From JTS-RE9 sp964649195 (lineage in GTDB: Bacteria; Planctomycetota; Phycisphaerae; Phycisphaerales; Phycisphaeraceae), in the NCBI GenBank assembly GCA_964649195.1, contig CAZYPK010000002.1, positions 1 to 64,000 of the forward strand: 64,000 nucleotides of DNA, written 5' to 3'. The position numbers and the translations under genes were made by a program. Every line of letters starts with the position of its first letter. The stretch's first letter is position 1. Below the pieces are notes generated by a model that was not told where the DNA came from, did no database searches, and saw nothing but the letters and a program-made list of their open reading frames with translations. Below, in pieces: positions 61,615 through 64,000 of this stretch.

Positions 61615-61642
61615 CCCACGCACTCCCGTGCGTGGGTTTTCT
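61615..61642 (+). terminator. Rho-independent terminator
   Basis: CCCACGCAC (61615-61623) pairs with GTGCGTGGG (61628-61636) around TCCC, followed by TTTTCT. It ends the DUF1549-DUF1501 transcript. Confidence 0.85.
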
Positions 61643-61647
61643 CATCA

Positions 61648-61690
61648 GGGATTCCTGAATAACCTCGCGCCCAAGCCGCTTGCGCCGACC
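61648..61690. mobile_element. MITE-like element, half copy D
   Basis: GGGATTCCTGAATAACCTCG followed by CGCCCAAGCCGCTTGCG matches one half of copy B in reverse; the other half is missing. It lies at the border of the cassette region. Confidence 0.65.
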
Positions 61691-61948
61691 GGAAACTGAT
61701 GATATTCTTGTTCCCGGGGTAGCGACACTTGTGGAGAGCGCACGCTAACAAAGCGTTGCATCGGACCCGGCCCGCAGGTAGGCTTTCAAAATTCATAGCC
61801 CATCCACCCGGCGATCATCACCTTGACCCTGACGCAAAAATGTTTGTGTCGATGGCGACTTGCCAGATAAAATGCGCGAAGATGGTTGGATGCGTTATCC
61901 GACCTGCAGATCGGATAAACAAGAGTTCGGCGAAGAGAGGTCGCTTCG

Positions 61949-62269
61949 GTGGATGGCGTCGGTCGCGTGAAGGCCGAGTTGACGTTTCTGCCCAAGTCGG
62001 AAGGTGGCAGGAGCTATCCACCACTACCTCCGTGGTCAGTCAATGGATACGGCGGATACATGCCGCATCTGGTAGTCGAGGGCGGCACCGAATATCTTGG
62101 CGTTCGGTTTGTCGATGGTCCGCAACCAGTGTTTGGTGAGCCAGCAGTGTTCGAGTTAGTGCTTATGTATCCCGGCGTGGATTACTCGCCACTTGTGCCA
62201 GGTGCGGTCGTCACCGTCCGCGAAGGCGGTAGTGTGGTGGCTCGTGGCAGAGTGTTGCAGCGTGTGTAA
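61949..62269 (+). CDS. Cassette protein resembling EF-Tu domain 3
   Basis: A 106-residue protein (GTG start, GAGAGG eight bases upstream). KAELTFLPKSEGGRSYPP, then VFELVLMYP and a C-terminal VVTVREGGSVVARGRVLQ, match the beta-barrel third domain of EF-Tu, where the EGGR and REGGRTVGxGxV elements occur. It has no GTPase domain, so it is a stand-alone barrel. Such small proteins occur as orphan genes; the function is unknown. It is the first gene of the cassette cluster; its stop TAA is part of the following attC-like site. Confidence 0.55.
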   Translation: MDGVGRVKAELTFLPKSEGGRSYPPLPPWSVNGYGGYMPHLVVEGGTEYLGVRFVDGPQPVFGEPAVFELVLMYPGVDYSPLVPGAVVTVREGGSVVARGRVLQRV

Positions 62270-62370
62270 CAAGACGCCGAACCAGACGTTGCAGCCGACG
62301 GCGGGGGCAGGTAGGTTTTCCTTGTGTTCAAGCTCACTCGGCCCCCGCCGCTGCTGAACTTGTTGTTCCA
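62264..62370 (+). other. attC-like site 1
   Basis: The left half GTGTAACAAG..GCAGCCGACGGCGGGGGC pairs with the right half GCCCCCGCCGCTGCTGAAC..TTGTTGTT, giving long imperfect stems with an unpaired AGGTAGGTTTTCC central loop. Position after a stop codon and before the next cassette fits integron attC. Confidence 0.65.
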
Positions 62371-62487
62371 ACCAAGATAAAACCTTGAGTCAAGCATGGC
62401 TTGGAGATAGGATGCGCCAATCAGGTTGGGCGCGTTACTCAACCGGCAGGTTGTCCAAACACTGTTCGGCCACAAGAGGGTGTACCG

Positions 62488-62829
62488 GTGGGGTTCTGGC
62501 GAGACCACAGCGGACGGCTCACATTCGATCTGCCGGGTGTGGCTGCCACTGATTTCCCCGCCGTGTGCCGGAGCATCGCCGAGTCGCTGAGTCTCACTCC
62601 GAACGGCGACATCGTCGTCGGGTTGGGCCAAATGTTCCGGGATTTCCGGCGCGGGGATCAGGTCGTTGGCTTCGACTGGGATAACTGGATGGAGTTTATG
62701 GTCGTAGCTCAAACGCCGGCGTCCGAACCGCTCGTGCGGGACATCGCCGCATGGCTGAGTTCAAGCGTGTGGTCGGGACCGAGCAAGCAGGCCGAACCAG
62801 GCGCCGCAGCCGACGGCGGGGGCGTGTAG
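62488..62829 (+). CDS. Cassette-encoded hypothetical protein
   Basis: A 113-residue protein starting at GTG (VGFWRDHSGRLTF), with AAGAGGG seven bases upstream; upstream in-frame codons read a leader shared with the previous cassette. Visible features: FDLPGVAATDFPAVCRSIAE, a glycine-rich turn and WDNWMEFMVV. The last dozen residues are encoded by the attC-like site itself. No family is recognised. Confidence 0.55.
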   Translation: MGFWRDHSGRLTFDLPGVAATDFPAVCRSIAESLSLTPNGDIVVGLGQMFRDFRRGDQVVGFDWDNWMEFMVVAQTPASEPLVRDIAAWLSSSVWSGPSKQAEPGAAADGGGV

Positions 62830-62885
62830 GCTTTCCGGAGTTCAAGCTCACCAGGCCCTCACCGTTGCTGAGTTTGTTGTTAGGT
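62784..62885 (+). other. attC-like site 2
   Basis: Shares GCCGAACCAGGCGCCGCAGC, GGCGGGGGCGTGTAGGCTTT and GTTCAAGCTCACC with site 1 and ends GTTTGTTGTTAGG, the classical R-box shape. It overlaps the end of the previous gene and lies five bases before the next ATG. Confidence 0.65.
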
Positions 62886-62889
62886 TGCA

Positions 62890-63090
62890 ATGGAATACCG
62901 CGAGTTTGACGACTTGCCGAACCACATCAAAGTGTGGCTTCGAGAAACCGGCCAGCCCAATCCGGAGATGTGGGTAAAGGAATCTATCCCTGCATTGAGC
63001 AACCGTTCTATTCTGGAGGTGGCCAGCGACGCTGACGGAGACCGGAGATTGGCGCATTACTGCTTTCGCGTTAAGACCGGTTTTCCGTGA
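62890..63090 (+). CDS. Small cassette-encoded protein
   Basis: A 66-residue protein (MEYREFDDLPNHIKVWLRET) with a mixed helical/beta look. No family is recognised. It starts five bases after attC-like site 2 and ends just before the start of another truncated attC-like site, as expected for a cassette gene. There is no Shine-Dalgarno beyond the weak TTAGG of the attC end. Confidence 0.5.
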   Translation: MEYREFDDLPNHIKVWLRETGQPNPEMWVKESIPALSNRSILEVASDADGDRRLAHYCFRVKTGFP

Positions 63091-63189
63091 ACTCGCCACC
63101 TAACCCAACTGCAGCAGTGGACGAGCGGCGCATGCGTCGAATGTTTCAATCGAGCCTCGTGCGTCCCCCGGAACTCGCCCTGAGCGGCA

Positions 63190-63493
63190 GGCTCATCGCC
63201 ATATCCAAGGGTGATGGCAAGACGCATCTGATTTTTTGATTCTTGGGATCGGCGAAACCCTGGCTCATCGCCGTTTCCGGGGCGATGGCAAGACGCTGCG
63301 ACGCTCGGTCGATCAAGGCGGACGCAAGGCGGCGATCCGCATGATCAGAGACGTTCCGGCCGCTCTTGCTCGATTCGTTGGCGGCCCTGTCAAAGCGTTG
63401 ATACTCAGAATGGCGGCGAGTTTTTATCTACTTGATGCGAGCCACAAACGCCTCAACCCTCGCAAAACCGATGCGGTCCTGTTCGAGCCGTAG
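63190..63493 (+). pseudogene. Possible transposase scrap with internal duplication
   Basis: A frame from about 63236 contains RGDGKTLRRSVDQGGRKAA, reminiscent of the DGKTLRxS motif of ISAs1-type transposases, then ends after 85 codons. A degenerate 36-bp direct repeat (63190-63225 and 63262-63297, GGCTCATCGCC..GATGGCAAGACGC) lies at its front and copies the same motif in broken form. The resemblance is weak. Confidence 0.25.
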
Positions 63494-64000
63494 ATTCGTC
63501 GTTACGCGATTTTCAAGCAGCATGGTGTAGATGTGCTGTTCAGCAGGCGTGAGTCGGTTGAGCGGGCCGGTATGGCGCGTCTCGTCGGACTCTTCCACGC
63601 AAAGCGACCGGTGGTCGCGCAATGTCGCTTCGTCCATCAACATCGAACGCACCTGCGGAAAGGCGCTGCGCAACTGATCAAGGATACGAAACCCGTGGCT
63701 GTCGATGTCTCCCCAATAATAAATCACCTTGTTCTTGAGCCAGCCGATCTCCTTCAGCGACTCCACGCCGTAGCCGAGACCGAAGATCACGATGGCACGA
63801 GGAAAGTCAGGAAAGCACAGACCGTTGACCTTGTTTTCCGTGATGAAGATCGTGTCAACATCAGGGCTGAATCGACACAGCTCCGCAAGAGGGACGGTCA
63901 AATCGCGCAGCCCGGCCAGTGCATGGGCCGCATCCAGAATGCGCAGGCGGATCAAGGGCGACTCATAGGACAGTCCGTAGCGCTGAGCGAACCCACGGGC
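63428..64000 (-). CDS. jetD: Wadjet-type JetD-like nuclease subunit, partial
   Basis: The C-terminal 190 or so residues of a larger protein; the frame is open through the right edge, so the true start lies outside. The sequence matches the DUF2220/JetD C-terminal Toprim-like domain: TIFITENKVNGLCFPDFPRA, then KVIYYWGDIDSHGFRILDQL with the acidic pair, and LLMDEATLRDHRS. A possible TTG start at 63955 is only internal. In Wadjet systems JetD cleaves plasmid DNA extruded by the JetABC SMC complex. JetD is usually the last gene, so jetA-C should lie to the right of the window. Confidence 0.8.
   Translation of the reverse strand, partial: ARGFAQRYGLSYESPLIRLRILDAAHALAGLRDLTVPLAELCRFSPDVDTIFITENKVNGLCFPDFPRAIVIFGLGYGVESLKEIGWLKNKVIYYWGDIDSHGFRILDQLRSAFPQVRSMLMDEATLRDHRSLCVEESDETRHTGPLNRLTPAEQHIYTMLLENRVTTNLRLEQDRIGFARVEAFVARIK

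Larger units (their letters stand above)
61735..63140 (+). mobile_element. Gene cassette cluster with attC-like sites (CALIN-like)
   Basis: Short + strand genes alternate with structured attC-like sites: 61742-61790 (left half), 62264-62370 (complete), 62784-62885 (complete), 63097-63140 (left half). The two complete sites share AGCCGACGGCGGGGGC and GTTCAAGCTCAC and end in GTTGTT(C/A) R-box-like ends; attC-like 62877-62885 ends GTTGTTAGG. No integrase gene is in the window, so this resembles a cluster of attC sites lacking integrin-integrase. The wording refers to integron integrase. Confidence 0.65.

Overview
The window looks like a high-GC chromosome segment from a planctomycete, most likely class Phycisphaerae. 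The markers are family-level: a DUF1549/DUF1553 plus DUF1501 pair, a DUF1570 protein, a sulfatase with a C-terminal LamG-like domain, a BatA/vWA/PA14/DUF4175 membrane cluster, a deoxyhypusine-synthase-like protein, an EF-G paralogue and a planctomycete-type integrase. No rRNA is present, so placement is by inference.

Layout. 0.3-8.0 kb: a + strand ABC export-type operon (membrane protein, ATPase, permease, HEAT protein). 8.4-10.8 kb: a PfkB sugar kinase and a DHS-like enzyme. 10.9-18.3 kb: tRNA-His followed by a decayed integrated element with a tyrosine integrase, a Rep_trans replication gene, broken peptidase genes, small ORFs, 80-bp direct repeats and a transposase relic. 18.3-23.6 kb: an iron(III) uptake system (fbpA, fbpB, fbpC) behind a probable Fur box, split by an inserted two-gene HEPN module and a miniature inverted-repeat element with a 10-bp target duplication. 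23.8-34.7 kb: housekeeping genes truB, tRNA-Ser, EF-G paralogue, metF, sulfatase, ettA, tonB and a prenyltransferase-fold protein. 34.7-45.5 kb: a minus-strand operon of very large membrane proteins. 45.7-53.0 kb: secreted TPR, metzincin, HEAT and DUF1570 proteins and an MBL hydrolase. 53.5-54.9 kb: a phnY-phnZ-like phosphonate oxidation pair. 55.1-57.8 kb: an AT-rich orphan gene and a sigma/anti-sigma operon. 58.2-61.5 kb: the DUF1549-DUF1501 pair. 61.7-63.1 kb: a small cluster of attC-like sites and gene cassettes without an integrase. 63.4 kb to the edge: the C-terminal part of a Wadjet JetD-like gene entering on the minus strand.

How it works together. Three transport or envelope themes dominate: the ABC export-type operon, Fur-linked iron uptake with TonB nearby, and the BatA/DUF4175 cluster. 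Mobile and defence-like DNA sits at three places: next to tRNA-His, inside the iron operon, and at the right end, where gene cassettes abut jetD.

The intergenic DNA is unusually repetitive. At least five repeat types recur: a MITE-like element; a paired inverted repeat containing AGCCCCAGCC; a composite AATAAGCAAT/GCAGCGAGGACGCTGC element; period-7 and period-8 tandem repeats; and a CTCGGAACTTAT motif that ends a few bases before three start codons.
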